This document shows, piece by piece, positions 14,723 through 23,491 of a stretch of DNA of 25,032 bases; the first letter of the stretch is position 1, and each line of letters opens with the position of its first letter. Under the pieces are notes generated by a model. The model saw only the letters and a program-made list of their open reading frames with translations. It was not told where the DNA came from and did no database searches. The stretch covers positions 1-25,032 of the forward strand of contig DASUIE010000076.1 of NCBI GenBank assembly GCA_036273175.1. Direction: 5' to 3'. Position numbers and translations under genes: made by a program. Source of the DNA: DATARH01 sp036273175 (GTDB lineage Bacteria; Pseudomonadota; Alphaproteobacteria; ATCC43930; CGMCC-115725).

Positions 14723-17227
14723 TCAGCCCGGCTGGCCTGCCGCCTGCGCCGCGTTCTCGCGCATCCGCGCCTCGACGACACGGTCGATCTCCGCCTTCGC
14801 GTGCGGGTACTCGCGCAGGAACCGCCGGAACTCGGCGAGGCTGAGCACCAGCACCCGGCAATAGCCGAGCGCCACCACATCGAACGTACGCGGCTTTCCG
14901 GTCAAGAGCGCCATCTCGCCGAAGAATTCGCCGCCGCCAAGCCGAGCCGGCTTCCCCGGAAGGATCACCTCGACCACCCCCGACGAGATCAGGAACATCT
15001 CGTTCGCCCGCTCGTATTTGCGGATGACCACCTCGTCGGGGACGAGCAGACGCGGGCGAAAGCGGCGCGCCAAGGATTTCTGCGCGTCCGGACCGAGCCC
15101 GGCGAACATGTCGAAGCCGCGTATCAGCTCCTCGGCGCGCAGACCGAGATCGATCGGCGGATGCTTGGCCGCGAGCAGACGGCCGGCGGCGTGCTCGCGC
15201 TCCAGATCGTCGAACAGCTCGCGCCCGATCAATCCCTCCTCGTAGAGATCGTGGTAGCGCGAGATCAACAGGCGCAGGCCGGATTGCTGCAAAAACCGCC
15301 GTTCCAGCGAGTCGGCGTGATCGGGGTATTGCAGGCGCAGCGCGTCGAGCGCCCGCACCGTCGCCGCGGTGCGGTCGGCGACGATCTCGCCGATCGGCTC
15401 GGCTATCCGTTCGCCGAAGACGGCGCGCAGCCGGCGAGGGATAAACCGGGTCAGCTCCTCCAACACCAGCCGCCGCACCAGCAATGTCTCGAAGCGGATC
15501 GAGATCTGCCGCGCCAGCGGACGCCCGATATGGAGGGCGCGGTGCAGGAAATTGGCGATGCGGAACTCCCGCGGGAAGCCGAGGACGCTGCGCGAGGCGC
15601 GCAAATACCCGTCCTTGCCCTCGGCCTTGGCGGCGTCGAGGATGCGGTTGGTGTTGCGCAGCAGCCGCTCGATCGCGGCGCCTGATACGGTGTGCTGGGC
15701 GTGGTGGTCGAGGATGATACGGTGCTCGCGATTGGCGAGCGCGACGAGGCCGATGGTCATCCGGTCGTCGTCGGAGATCCCGTCCTCACGGTCGGACTCG
15801 ACCTCCAATTCCTCGATCGCCTCCGCATAGCGCTGGGTCGCCGCGCCGGCAATCCGCGTATCGATCGCGTATTCGCGGGCCGTCTCACGCACCGCGTCGC
15901 GCACATCGGAGAGCGACAGCGCCAGCACCTTGTCGCGAAGCGCCTGGTTGAGCGGCGACAGGCGGTCGAGCTTCAGCAGATGGATCACCGGACGCAGGGT
16001 CAGCCCGTTGACTAGCAGCGTGAACAGCACGAACCCGGTCGCCAGCACCGCGACCAGGTCCTTCATCGCCGGATCGATATGCTCGTTCTCGGTCACCGAG
16101 AGGGCGAGCGCGAGGGTGATCGCGCCGCGCAGCCCGCCCCAGGCGATCGCGAGCTTGTAGGCGCTGGTGACCCGCTGCGAGAGGTGCATCCCGCTGAGCA
16201 GCGGCAACAGGCCGAACAGCACCGCGGCACGCGAGGCGAGCGCGGCGACGAGCGCGATCAGCAGCAGCCAGCCGTCCTTGGCGATGATGCCGGTCAGAAG
16301 CCGCGGCACCATCGCGGTCGCGGTGATAAAGATCAGCGAGCTCGCCCAGAAGCCGAGCTGCTCCCACACCTGCTCGAGATACTCCCAATTATCCGGCGAG
16401 AGGCGGATGCGGCCGACGACCCCGGCGGCCAGCCCGGCGCTGGCGACCGCGACGACCCCCGAGATGTGAAAGACGTCGTCGCCCAAGAGATAGACGATAT
16501 AGGGCAGCGCCACCGACAGCGTCACCTCGGCCATCCGCGACCCGCCCAGCCAGGGCAGGATCGCTCCGTAGATACGGCCGGCGACGACGCCGAGAACGAT
16601 GCCGCCGACGAACTCGACGACAAAATGCTTGGCGCCGGCCGCGATGTCGGGCTGGATCCCGGCGGTCAGCATCTCGATCAGCACCGAGAAGAGCACGATC
16701 GCCGCGGCGTCGTTGAGCAGCGCCTCGCCTTCGAGGAGCCGCGACAGGCGAAGCGGCGCGCCGACCTCGCGCAGGATCGCGACCACCGCCGCCGGGTCGG
16801 TCGTCGCCACGATCGAGCCGAGCAGCAAGGCAACGGTCAGCGGCACCCCGACCCAAGAGAGGCTGAACCCGATCGCCGCGGCGGCCGCGAAGACGGCGAC
16901 GATCGCCAAGGTCAGGATCGGCGCCGCGTCCTGCGCGATCTCGCGCACGTCGATCGTCAGCGCCGCGTGAAACAACAGCACCGGCAGGAAGACGACGAGA
17001 AAGGTGGTGGCGCTGAACGGCAGGTTGACCACCGGCGCGACGACCACGTCGAAGGTCGAGATCAGCGGCGAGTAGAGCAGGAACGACGCCGCCGCGCCGA
17101 CCGCGATGCCGACCATCGCCAAAAGCACGGTATAGGGCAGCCGCAGCCGCGCGGCCGCAGGCTGGACCAAGCTGACGAGGACCAGGAACCCGGCGATGAC
17201 GAGCGTTGTTGTGGCGAGGCTAGTCAC
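14723..17227 (-). CDS. CPA1-type Na+/H+ antiporter with C-terminal cyclic-nucleotide-binding domain
   Basis: I chose GTG 17227, which overlaps the upstream hydantoinase stop as GTGA and gives 834 residues; the longer open frame runs into the hydantoinase gene. Residues about 5-430 form a polytopic Na+/H+ exchanger domain with the CPA1 ion-site motifs ATTDPAAVV (Asp144) and EGEALLNDAA (166-175, Asp173). A long cytosolic helical region follows. Residues about 700-820 form a cyclic-nucleotide-binding domain with GGGEFFGEMALLTGKPRT, in which Glu771 and Arg780 are the usual phosphate-cassette residues. The layout resembles plant SOS1 and bacterial NhaP-like exchangers. It probably exports Na+ (or K+) against protons and may be gated by cyclic nucleotides. 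It is the last gene of a cobW-hydantoinase-antiporter operon. Confidence 0.92.
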   Translation of the reverse strand: MTSLATTTLVIAGFLVLVSLVQPAAARLRLPYTVLLAMVGIAVGAAASFLLYSPLISTFDVVVAPVVNLPFSATTFLVVFLPVLLFHAALTIDVREIAQDAAPILTLAIVAVFAAAAAIGFSLSWVGVPLTVALLLGSIVATTDPAAVVAILREVGAPLRLSRLLEGEALLNDAAAIVLFSVLIEMLTAGIQPDIAAGAKHFVVEFVGGIVLGVVAGRIYGAILPWLGGSRMAEVTLSVALPYIVYLLGDDVFHISGVVAVASAGLAAGVVGRIRLSPDNWEYLEQVWEQLGFWASSLIFITATAMVPRLLTGIIAKDGWLLLIALVAALASRAAVLFGLLPLLSGMHLSQRVTSAYKLAIAWGGLRGAITLALALSVTENEHIDPAMKDLVAVLATGFVLFTLLVNGLTLRPVIHLLKLDRLSPLNQALRDKVLALSLSDVRDAVRETAREYAIDTRIAGAATQRYAEAIEELEVESDREDGISDDDRMTIGLVALANREHRIILDHHAQHTVSGAAIERLLRNTNRILDAAKAEGKDGYLRASRSVLGFPREFRIANFLHRALHIGRPLARQISIRFETLLVRRLVLEELTRFIPRRLRAVFGERIAEPIGEIVADRTAATVRALDALRLQYPDHADSLERRFLQQSGLRLLISRYHDLYEEGLIGRELFDDLEREHAAGRLLAAKHPPIDLGLRAEELIRGFDMFAGLGPDAQKSLARRFRPRLLVPDEVVIRKYERANEMFLISSGVVEVILPGKPARLGGGEFFGEMALLTGKPRTFDVVALGYCRVLVLSLAEFRRFLREYPHAKAEIDRVVEARMRENAAQAAGQPG

Positions 17228-18654
17228 AAAGCCGGCCGGCTCCTGATGTCGTCGGACACCTTGCGCGACAGGTGTTGGCCGTCGCTGAGCGCGCCCTTGA
17301 GCGCCCCGCCCTCGACGACGATCTTGCCGCGGAGCATCGTCAGGGACGGCCAGCAGGCGAGGTCGCGCCCCTCCCACGGCGAATAATCGGCCTCGTGCAT
17401 CTCGGCGGCCTTTACCGCGTGGCGCTGGCGCGTGTCGAGCAGCACGATGTCGGCGTCGGAACCCACCGCCAGCGCGCCCTTGCGCGGGTAGAGGCCCATG
17501 ATCTTGGCGGCATTGGTCGAGATTAGGTTGACGAAATTTTCGAGGCCGCGGCCGCGCTTCTCAACGGTCTCGGTGTAGATCAGGGACACCCGCGGCTCGA
17601 CCCCGGCATTGCCGCCGGTGGTGTCGTCGATGCGCGCGCCCTGGAGCTTGAATTTGAGCGGGCAGCAAATCTCGTCGGTGGCGACGGTCTGGATCGCGCC
17701 GTGATTGGTGCCCTCCCACAGGGCCGCATGATCCTCGGCGAATTTGAGCGACGGGTAGGTGTGATAGATCTGCCCGTTCGGCCGCTTGTAGTCCTCGGCC
17801 GTGTACATCAGGTACTGGTGCAGCGTCTCGCCGTAGATCGGCACGCCCTCGGCGCGAGCGGTGGCGATCGCCCGCACGCCGGTCGCCGCCGAGGTGTGCA
17901 GCATATAGAGCGCCGCGCCTGGGATGTTGGCGGCGAGGCGGATCACCCGGTTGAAGGCGAGATCCTCGCTGAGCGTGGTATGGACCTCGGCCATGTTGTG
18001 GAAGCTGGTGCGGCCCTCGCGCGTCAGCTTTTCGTACATGTGCATGACGAGGTCGTTGTCCTCGGCGTGGATCGCGGCGAGCCCGCCGGTCTTGGCCAGG
18101 ACCGTCAGCACTTCCATGATGCTGCCGAACGGCACCATGCGGCCCTTGCGCGACGGGGTGATGTCGGTCGTGAACATCTTGACCGTCGCGTGCCCGCCCT
18201 GAACCGCCTCGGCGATCTGGTCGGGGATCGTGTGGTGCAGATTGCCCTGCACCATCACGTGAAAGGCGTAGTCGCAGTGGCAGTCGCCGGCCCATTCCTT
18301 CTGCCGCCGCTCGATCGCCTGCTGGACATTGTTGTCGCCGTCGACGAGGGCGAAATCGAGGATCGTCGTGGTGCCGCCGAAGAGCGCGGCCTGGCTCACC
18401 CGGTCGGGTCCGTCGGTCAAATTGTGCTGGGTCTGGCCCGGGGTCGGCATCGGCCAGCGGCAATGCACATGCGGGTCGATCCCGCCGGGAATGACGATCT
18501 GCCCCGCCGCGTCGACGACCCGGCCGCCGAGCGCCGACAGGCTTCCGGGCGCGCCGATCGCCGCGATCTTGTCGCCGGAGACGCCGATATCGGCCTTCTC
18601 CGGTCCCGAGGGCAGCACGGCGAGCCCGCCGGTGATGACGATGTCGAGCGGCAT
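17224..18654 (-). CDS. Hydantoinase/dihydropyrimidinase-family zinc amidohydrolase
   Basis: The 476-residue protein starts at ATG 18654 behind AGGAGG, which overlaps the upstream stop. It has the cyclic-amidohydrolase architecture: small beta domain (DIVITGGLAVLPSG), metal motif GGIDPHVHCRW (His62, His64), Lys159 in ATVKMFTT at the place of the carboxylated bridging lysine, His196 in AAIHAEDN, His253 in LYMLHTSAA, and Asp327 in VATDEICC. All dinuclear-zinc ligands of the family are thus present. The family usually has SDH or TDH before the Asp-containing turn ends; here it is TDEICC, which may alter specificity. Likely activity is opening of a cyclic diamide such as a hydantoin or dihydropyrimidine. 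It follows a CobW-type zinc chaperone gene and overlaps the antiporter start by 4 nt. Confidence 0.92.
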   Translation of the reverse strand: MPLDIVITGGLAVLPSGPEKADIGVSGDKIAAIGAPGSLSALGGRVVDAAGQIVIPGGIDPHVHCRWPMPTPGQTQHNLTDGPDRVSQAALFGGTTTILDFALVDGDNNVQQAIERRQKEWAGDCHCDYAFHVMVQGNLHHTIPDQIAEAVQGGHATVKMFTTDITPSRKGRMVPFGSIMEVLTVLAKTGGLAAIHAEDNDLVMHMYEKLTREGRTSFHNMAEVHTTLSEDLAFNRVIRLAANIPGAALYMLHTSAATGVRAIATARAEGVPIYGETLHQYLMYTAEDYKRPNGQIYHTYPSLKFAEDHAALWEGTNHGAIQTVATDEICCPLKFKLQGARIDDTTGGNAGVEPRVSLIYTETVEKRGRGLENFVNLISTNAAKIMGLYPRKGALAVGSDADIVLLDTRQRHAVKAAEMHEADYSPWEGRDLACWPSLTMLRGKIVVEGGALKGALSDGQHLSRKVSDDIRSRPAL

Positions 18655-18666
18655 GGGGGTACCTCC

Positions 18667-19626
18667 TCAGTGCAAGAGGGTGGGCGCGGCGAAGGCGAAA
18701 TGCGCCAGGATCTCGGCGCGCGGGATGTCGTGGACGACGAAGACGAGGCGGCTGCGGCGATCGGCGTCGGGCCAGTCGTCGAGCCATTCGGGCGCGAACA
18801 TCGCATGCTGCGCCGCCTGCACCAAGGCCGGGCGGCCGGGGCCGTCGGCGAAGGCGACGATGCCCTTGACCCGCAGCAGGTCGGTGCCGCGCTCGCGCGC
18901 CAGCCCGCCAAGCGCCATCGCGAAGTCGAGTCGGCTGCCGGCCTGGTGCAGCTCCACCGCGAAGCTGTCGATCCCGTGGCTATGCGCGGCGTGGTCGGAG
19001 CCGGGCGGAAGCGGAGCGCTGCGGCGCGGCCCGGCGAAGAGAAGCTCGGCCGGGTCGGATGAGCTCGCACGGTCGGCGGCGGGATTGAGCGCCGCGAGTT
19101 GCGCCGACAGTTCCGGCGCGAGCGGGGCGAGGTCGGTCTTCGACACGTGGATCGCGTCGGCGACGGCGACCTGGCGGGCGGCCTCGGCGTAGCGGGCGAG
19201 CGAGGCGGAGCCGGCGACCGCGTCGACCAGCGTCACCACCCGCGCGAGCGACAGGCGCGCGTCCAGCATCGCGTCAGCGCCGAGGGTGAAGAGGATCGGC
19301 GCCGGATCGGCGAGCCCGCTGGTCTCGATCACGAGGCGGCGGAACGGGCGCAACGCGCCGGCGTCGCGGCGGTCGATCAGGTCGCGCAGCGTCTTCGCCA
19401 AATCCTCGCGGACCGCGCAGCACAGGCAACCGCCCGGCAGCTCGAGCACGGCCCCCTCGACGAAATCGACCAGGTAATGATCGATCGCGATCTCGCCGAT
19501 CTCGTTGATCACGACGGCGGTATCGGCGAAATCGGGCGAAGCCAAGGCGCGGCGCAGCAAGGTCGTCTTGCCGCTGCCGAGAAACCCGGTCAGCACCGTG
19601 GTCGGCAGTTGGTCTTGCGCCGGCAT
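18667..19626 (-). CDS. CobW/COG0523-family GTP-binding metallochaperone
   Basis: The 319-residue protein starts at ATG 19626. Features in order are Walker A GFLGSGKTT (14-22), NEIGEIAIDH (41-50), the metal-binding CxCC motif GCLCC (66-70), ETSGLADP (101-108), a SKTD guanine-specificity motif (162-165) and a short His-bearing linker DHAAHSHG (His212, 215, 217). A C-terminal CobW domain with LLRVKGIVAF and FVVHDI follows. The family uses GTP hydrolysis to deliver zinc (or cobalt or iron) to client metalloproteins. Here the immediate downstream gene encodes a zinc-dependent hydantoinase-type enzyme, 12 nt away, so that enzyme is the obvious client. No Zur box was recognised upstream. It is the first gene of the operon. 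Confidence 0.92.
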   Translation of the reverse strand: MPAQDQLPTTVLTGFLGSGKTTLLRRALASPDFADTAVVINEIGEIAIDHYLVDFVEGAVLELPGGCLCCAVREDLAKTLRDLIDRRDAGALRPFRRLVIETSGLADPAPILFTLGADAMLDARLSLARVVTLVDAVAGSASLARYAEAARQVAVADAIHVSKTDLAPLAPELSAQLAALNPAADRASSSDPAELLFAGPRRSAPLPPGSDHAAHSHGIDSFAVELHQAGSRLDFAMALGGLARERGTDLLRVKGIVAFADGPGRPALVQAAQHAMFAPEWLDDWPDADRRSRLVFVVHDIPRAEILAHFAFAAPTLLH

Positions 19627-19810
19627 CGCCCCTCCCCTGCGGCCGATGGTTTCACGACACGCCCGAGCGGCGCAATAGTTCCCGGCGTCAAAGCGCGGCG
19701 GATCGCCCCGTCCGACTCAATTGCTTGCTATCCTATCTTTGCGTCAGCATCATGGCTGCCATAACGGCGGCGCATGTACCGCCATATCGGTGGCGGAGGA
19801 ATGCGCTGCG
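19627..19810. promoter_or_regulatory. Divergent intergenic region between the cobW operon and the ABC importer operon
   Basis: These 184 bp separate divergent starts, so promoters for both operons should be here. A short A+T-richer patch at 19718-19745 could include a -10 element on the plus strand, but no convincing -35/-10 pair was found. A 5-bp dyad (ccgcc at 19779-19783, ggcgg at 19792-19796) overlaps the start of the GGAGGA ribosome binding site at 19795-19800 and might influence translation. Confidence in individual sites is low. Confidence 0.4.
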
Positions 19811-20608
19811 ATGGCAGCCGATGACGTTCAGCTGGCCGTAACCGGAGTTTCCAAACGGTTCGGCGGCGTCCGCGCGGTCGAAGACGTCTCGATTACTGTG
19901 CGGCGCGGCGAGATCGCCTCGGTCATCGGACCGAACGGCGCCGGAAAGACTTCGCTGCTCAACATGATCAGCGGCTTCTACAAGCCGGATACCGGCTCGA
20001 TCGTGTTCGACGGCCACGACATTACCCGCGCCAAACCCTCCGAGATCGCCGCGCGCGGCATCGCCCGCACGTTTCAGAACATCGCCCTCTTCGCCGGCAT
20101 GACCGTGCTCGACAACATCATGCTGGGCCGGCATGTGCGGATGAAATCCGGCATCCTGTCGTCGATCGTCTATTGGGGACTGGCGCAGAGGGAAGAGATC
20201 GCGCACCGGGCGCGGGTCGAGGAGCTGATCGACTTCCTCGCGCTGCAGGATTTGCGGCGCCAGCCGACCGCCTCGCTTGCCTACGGCCTCAGAAAGCGCG
20301 TCGAGCTGGCGCGCGCGCTGGCGCTCGACCCCAAGGTGTTGTTGCTCGACGAGCCGATGGGCGGCATGAACACCGAAGAAAAAGAGGACATGGCCCGCTA
20401 CATCCTCGACGTCAACGAGCAATGGGGCACCACGGTGATCTTGATCGAGCACGACATGGCGGTGGTGATGGACATTTCCGACCGGGTCACGGTGCTCGAC
20501 CGCGGCCGCAAGATCGCCGAGGGGACGCCCGGTGAGGTGCAGACCAACCCCGACGTCATGCGCGCCTATCTCGGCGGCGCCCCGGAAGCGCAAGGAGAGG
20601 CGGCATGA
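19811..20608 (+). CDS. ABC transporter ATP-binding protein, LivG-type (branched-chain amino acid transporter family)
   Basis: I chose ATG 19811 with GGAGGA ten nt upstream, giving 265 residues; the frame is open to 19721 without a better start. ATPase motifs are complete: Walker A GPNGAGKTS (40-48), Q-loop RTFQNIALF (86-94), a slightly atypical signature LAYGLRKR (156-163), Walker B LLLDEPMGG (177-185) and H-loop LIEHDMAVVM (His214). The RTFQN and GGMN details place it with LivG of the hydrophobic amino-acid uptake (HAAT) family. It powers import at the cytoplasmic face of the LivH/LivM-type permeases encoded downstream. Its stop overlaps the acyl-CoA synthetase start (ATGA). No LivF partner gene is in view. 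Confidence 0.93.
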   Translation: MAADDVQLAVTGVSKRFGGVRAVEDVSITVRRGEIASVIGPNGAGKTSLLNMISGFYKPDTGSIVFDGHDITRAKPSEIAARGIARTFQNIALFAGMTVLDNIMLGRHVRMKSGILSSIVYWGLAQREEIAHRARVEELIDFLALQDLRRQPTASLAYGLRKRVELARALALDPKVLLLDEPMGGMNTEEKEDMARYILDVNEQWGTTVILIEHDMAVVMDISDRVTVLDRGRKIAEGTPGEVQTNPDVMRAYLGGAPEAQGEAA

Positions 20609-22563
20609 GCGAGGCGCGCACCCTCCCCCAGTGCCTGCGCGCCAACGCCGAGCGGATCGGCACCCGCCCGGCGATCCGGGAAAAGAACCTCGGGATTTGG
20701 CAGCCCTATAGCTGGCGGCAATATTGGCAGGAGGTGCGCGACTTCGCCCTCGGCCTCGCCGCCAACGGCTTCAAGCGCGGCGACAGGCTGTCGGTGATCG
20801 GCGACAACCGGCCGCGCCTCTATTTCGCCCAGCTCGCCGCGCAGAGCCTCGGCGGCATCGCGGTGCCGGTCTACCAGGACGCCATCGCCAGCGAGCTCGC
20901 CTTTGTGCTCGATCACGCCGAGACCTCGGTCATCGTCGCCGAGGACCAGGAGCAGGTTGACAAGATCCTCTCCCTGCGAGAGCAGCTGCCGGAGCTGAAG
21001 CTGGTCGTCTATGACGACCCGCGGGGGATGAACCACTATTCCCAGGACTTCCTCAAATCGTTTCCGGCGATGCAGGACGAGGGCCGCGCCTTCGGCGCCC
21101 AGCACCCGGACTATGTCGAGAAGGCGGTCGCGGCCGGCAAGTCGGACGAGCTCGCGCTGTTTTCCTATACCTCGGGCACGACCTCGCGGCCCAAGGGCGT
21201 GATGCTGACCCACGCCAACCTGCTGCTGTCCGCCGAAGCTTTTGCCGCCGCGGAGAAGTTCAAGCCGACCGAGGAGCACCTGGCCTATCTGCCGATGGCG
21301 TGGATCGGCAGCTCGCTGATCTCGCTGGCGCTGCACATTCTTGTCGGCTTTACCTGCAATTTCCCTGAAAAGCCGGAGACGGTAGGCCGCGACCTTCGGG
21401 AGCTGGGCCCGACGATCGGCCTCGCGCCGCCGCGCTTCTGGGAGAACTCGCTGACCGAGATTACGGTGCGGGCTAGCGACGCCTCGTGGGTGAAGCGCAA
21501 GATCTTCGAGTATTTCCGCGGCGTAGCCGAACGGGCGCAGCAATATGCCGGCGACGGGCGGCCGGTGCCGATCGCCCTCAGGCTGGCGCGGGCGGCCGGC
21601 GAAGTCCTGATCTACGGCCCGGTGCGCGACCAGCTCGGCTGGCGCCGCGCCCGCCTCGTCTATACCGGCGGCGCACCGCTCGGGGCCGAAGTGTTCCGCT
21701 TTTTCCGCGCCTTCGGCATCAACCTCAAACAAGTCTACGGCGCGACAGAGCTGTCCGGATTGTGCTCGGTGCAGAAGGACGCCGAGGTCGATCCCGACAC
21801 GGTCGGCCACGTGCTGCCCGGAATGCAGGCGCAGATCGACGAGGAGGGCGAGGTACTGGTGCGCTCGCCCGGCGTGTTCCAGGGCTATTACAAGCAGGAC
21901 GACGCGACCGCCGAGGCGATGACCGCCGATGGCTGGCTGCGGACCGGCGATGCCGGGTTTATCGACCAGCGCGGCCAACTCGTCATCATCGACCGCGCCC
22001 GCGATGTCGGCAAACTGTCGGACGGGAGCTCGTTCGCGCCGCAATTCATCGAGAACAAGCTCAAATTCAGCCCCTATATCGGCGAGGCGGTCGTCTTTGG
22101 AGCCGCGCAGCCTTTTGTCTCGGCGATCGTCGCGATCGACCCGACCACGGTCGGCAAATGGGCCGAGCGCAACCGCATCGCCTATACCTCGTTTCAGGAT
22201 TTGTGCAGCCGGCCGGAAGTGCACGGGATGGTGGGCGACGAAATCCGCCGCTGCAACGCCGCCCTGCCGGCGGCCACCCGCATTCGCCGTTTTGTCGTGC
22301 TCAATAAGGAATTCGACGCCGACGACGACGAGATCACGCGCACCCGCAAAATCCGCCGCCGCTTTGTCGCCGAGAAATACGCTGCGCTGATCGACGCGAT
22401 GTACGGCGGAGCGCCCGAGGTCGAGCTGTCGGCCGAGATCACCTACGAGGACGGCCGCAAGACGATCCTGCAATCGCGCCTCGCCGTCGCCGATATCGAC
22501 GCGCCGGCGGAGCGGCTGAAGGCCGCGGCCGCATCGCGCGCCGAAACCGCCGCGGCGGAATAG
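20605..22563 (+). CDS. AMP-forming long-chain acyl-CoA synthetase embedded in ABC importer operon
   Basis: The 652-residue protein starts at ATG 20605 in a 4-nt ATGA overlap with the LivG-type gene, behind AGGAGAG. ANL-superfamily motifs are present: P-loop YTSGTTSRPKG (188-198), YGATELSG (378-385), GWLRTGDAGF, IDRARD and a C-terminal ITRTRKIRRR with the likely catalytic lysine. Length and motif style match FadD15-type long-chain acyl-CoA synthetases. The enzyme would activate a carboxylic acid with ATP and CoA. Being translationally coupled to an ABC importer gene, it may trap the imported acid as a CoA ester. The natural substrate may be a fatty, aromatic or terpenoid acid; the sequence does not decide. 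Confidence 0.92.
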   Translation: MSEARTLPQCLRANAERIGTRPAIREKNLGIWQPYSWRQYWQEVRDFALGLAANGFKRGDRLSVIGDNRPRLYFAQLAAQSLGGIAVPVYQDAIASELAFVLDHAETSVIVAEDQEQVDKILSLREQLPELKLVVYDDPRGMNHYSQDFLKSFPAMQDEGRAFGAQHPDYVEKAVAAGKSDELALFSYTSGTTSRPKGVMLTHANLLLSAEAFAAAEKFKPTEEHLAYLPMAWIGSSLISLALHILVGFTCNFPEKPETVGRDLRELGPTIGLAPPRFWENSLTEITVRASDASWVKRKIFEYFRGVAERAQQYAGDGRPVPIALRLARAAGEVLIYGPVRDQLGWRRARLVYTGGAPLGAEVFRFFRAFGINLKQVYGATELSGLCSVQKDAEVDPDTVGHVLPGMQAQIDEEGEVLVRSPGVFQGYYKQDDATAEAMTADGWLRTGDAGFIDQRGQLVIIDRARDVGKLSDGSSFAPQFIENKLKFSPYIGEAVVFGAAQPFVSAIVAIDPTTVGKWAERNRIAYTSFQDLCSRPEVHGMVGDEIRRCNAALPAATRIRRFVVLNKEFDADDDEITRTRKIRRRFVAEKYAALIDAMYGGAPEVELSAEITYEDGRKTILQSRLAVADIDAPAERLKAAAASRAETAAAE

Positions 22564-22572
22564 GGGCCCATC

Positions 22573-23478
22573 GTGCAGCTCCCGGAATTCGAATGGGGCT
22601 TCACCCTCGCTCTGCTGACGAACGGGGTGATGATCGGGCTGATGTACGCGCTGATCGCGCTCGGCTTCGTGCTGATCTACAAGGCGACCGACGCGATCAA
22701 CTTCGCCCAGGGCGAATTCGTCATGTTCGCCGGCTTTATCGCCGCCGCGATGGCGAGCACGGTGGGCCTGCCGTTCTGGGTCTCGGCGCTGATCGGGATC
22801 GTCGGCATGGTGGCGCTCGGGTTCGGGCTCGAACGCGTCGTGCTGCGCCCGCTTATCGGGCGCCCGGTGATCGCGGTGGTGATGGCGACGATCGGCCTCG
22901 CCGCCGTGCTGCGCGGCGTGTCGGTCGTATTGTTCGGCGCGAGCACGCTGGCGATCACGATGCCGGTCGGAGACGAGCCGATCAATCTCGGGCTCGTCTC
23001 GGTCCCGCCGGTGCAGCTCGTCGGCGCGCTGGTCAGCATTGCCTTCCTCGGGATCTTCACCTGGTTCTTCCTGAAGAGCCGGACCGGGATCGCGATGCGC
23101 GCGGTCGCCGACAGCCAGCAGGTGGCGATGGCGATGGGCATCAACGTGCGCCGCTATTTCGCGCTGGCCTGGGCGATGGCCGGGGTCGTGTCGGCGATCG
23201 GCGGGATCATCTGGGGCGCGATGCTCGGCGTCGACAACCAGCTCGCGCTGGTCGGCCTAAAGGTTTTTCCGGTGGTGATCCTCGGCGGGCTCGACTCGGT
23301 GATGGGGGCGGTCGTCGGCGGGCTCGTCATCGGCATCGTCGAGAGTTTGACGTCCGGGTATTTCGACCCGATCGTCGGCGGCGGCACCAAGGACTTCGCG
23401 CCGTATGTGGTGATGATCATCGTTTTGATGATCCGGCCCGAGGGCCTGTTCGGCCGGCGCCTGATCGAGCGGGTATGA
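22573..23478 (+). CDS. ABC transporter permease, LivH-type
   Basis: The 301-residue membrane protein starts at GTG 22573, 9 nt after the synthetase stop. It is hydrophobic throughout, with about eight membrane spans. The LivH hallmark GLMYALIALGFVLIYKATDAINFAQGEFVMF stretch is split by helices at about 22-52, and the permease coupling loop ADSQQVAMAMGINVRRYF (about 178-195) precedes a GGLDSVMGAVVGGLVIG segment. The C-terminal IRPEGLFGRR is characteristic of the family. It forms half of the inner-membrane channel with the LivM-type protein encoded 13 nt downstream and is energised by the LivG-type ATPase. Substrate is not defined by the permease sequence. Confidence 0.94.
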   Translation: MQLPEFEWGFTLALLTNGVMIGLMYALIALGFVLIYKATDAINFAQGEFVMFAGFIAAAMASTVGLPFWVSALIGIVGMVALGFGLERVVLRPLIGRPVIAVVMATIGLAAVLRGVSVVLFGASTLAITMPVGDEPINLGLVSVPPVQLVGALVSIAFLGIFTWFFLKSRTGIAMRAVADSQQVAMAMGINVRRYFALAWAMAGVVSAIGGIIWGAMLGVDNQLALVGLKVFPVVILGGLDSVMGAVVGGLVIGIVESLTSGYFDPIVGGGTKDFAPYVVMIIVLMIRPEGLFGRRLIERV

Positions 23479-23491
23479 GGGCCTAAAGCAC

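Noticed and set aside
17228..17377. Upstream extension of the antiporter to 884 residues
   Set aside because: The added part is an out-of-frame reading of the hydantoinase C-terminus with no membrane or family features; GTG 17227 fits.
16079..17386. 435-residue plus-strand frame opposite the antiporter
   Set aside because: Composition is extreme in Arg, Asp and Gln, as expected for antisense of a GC-rich membrane-protein gene; no ribosome binding site or recognisable motif.
17701..19062. 453-residue plus-strand frame spanning the hydantoinase and CobW genes
   Set aside because: It crosses two well-supported genes on the other strand and has antisense-like composition.
20566..22473. 635-residue minus-strand frame opposite the acyl-CoA synthetase
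   Set aside because: Mirror frame of a strongly conserved gene in GC-rich DNA; no family resemblance seen.
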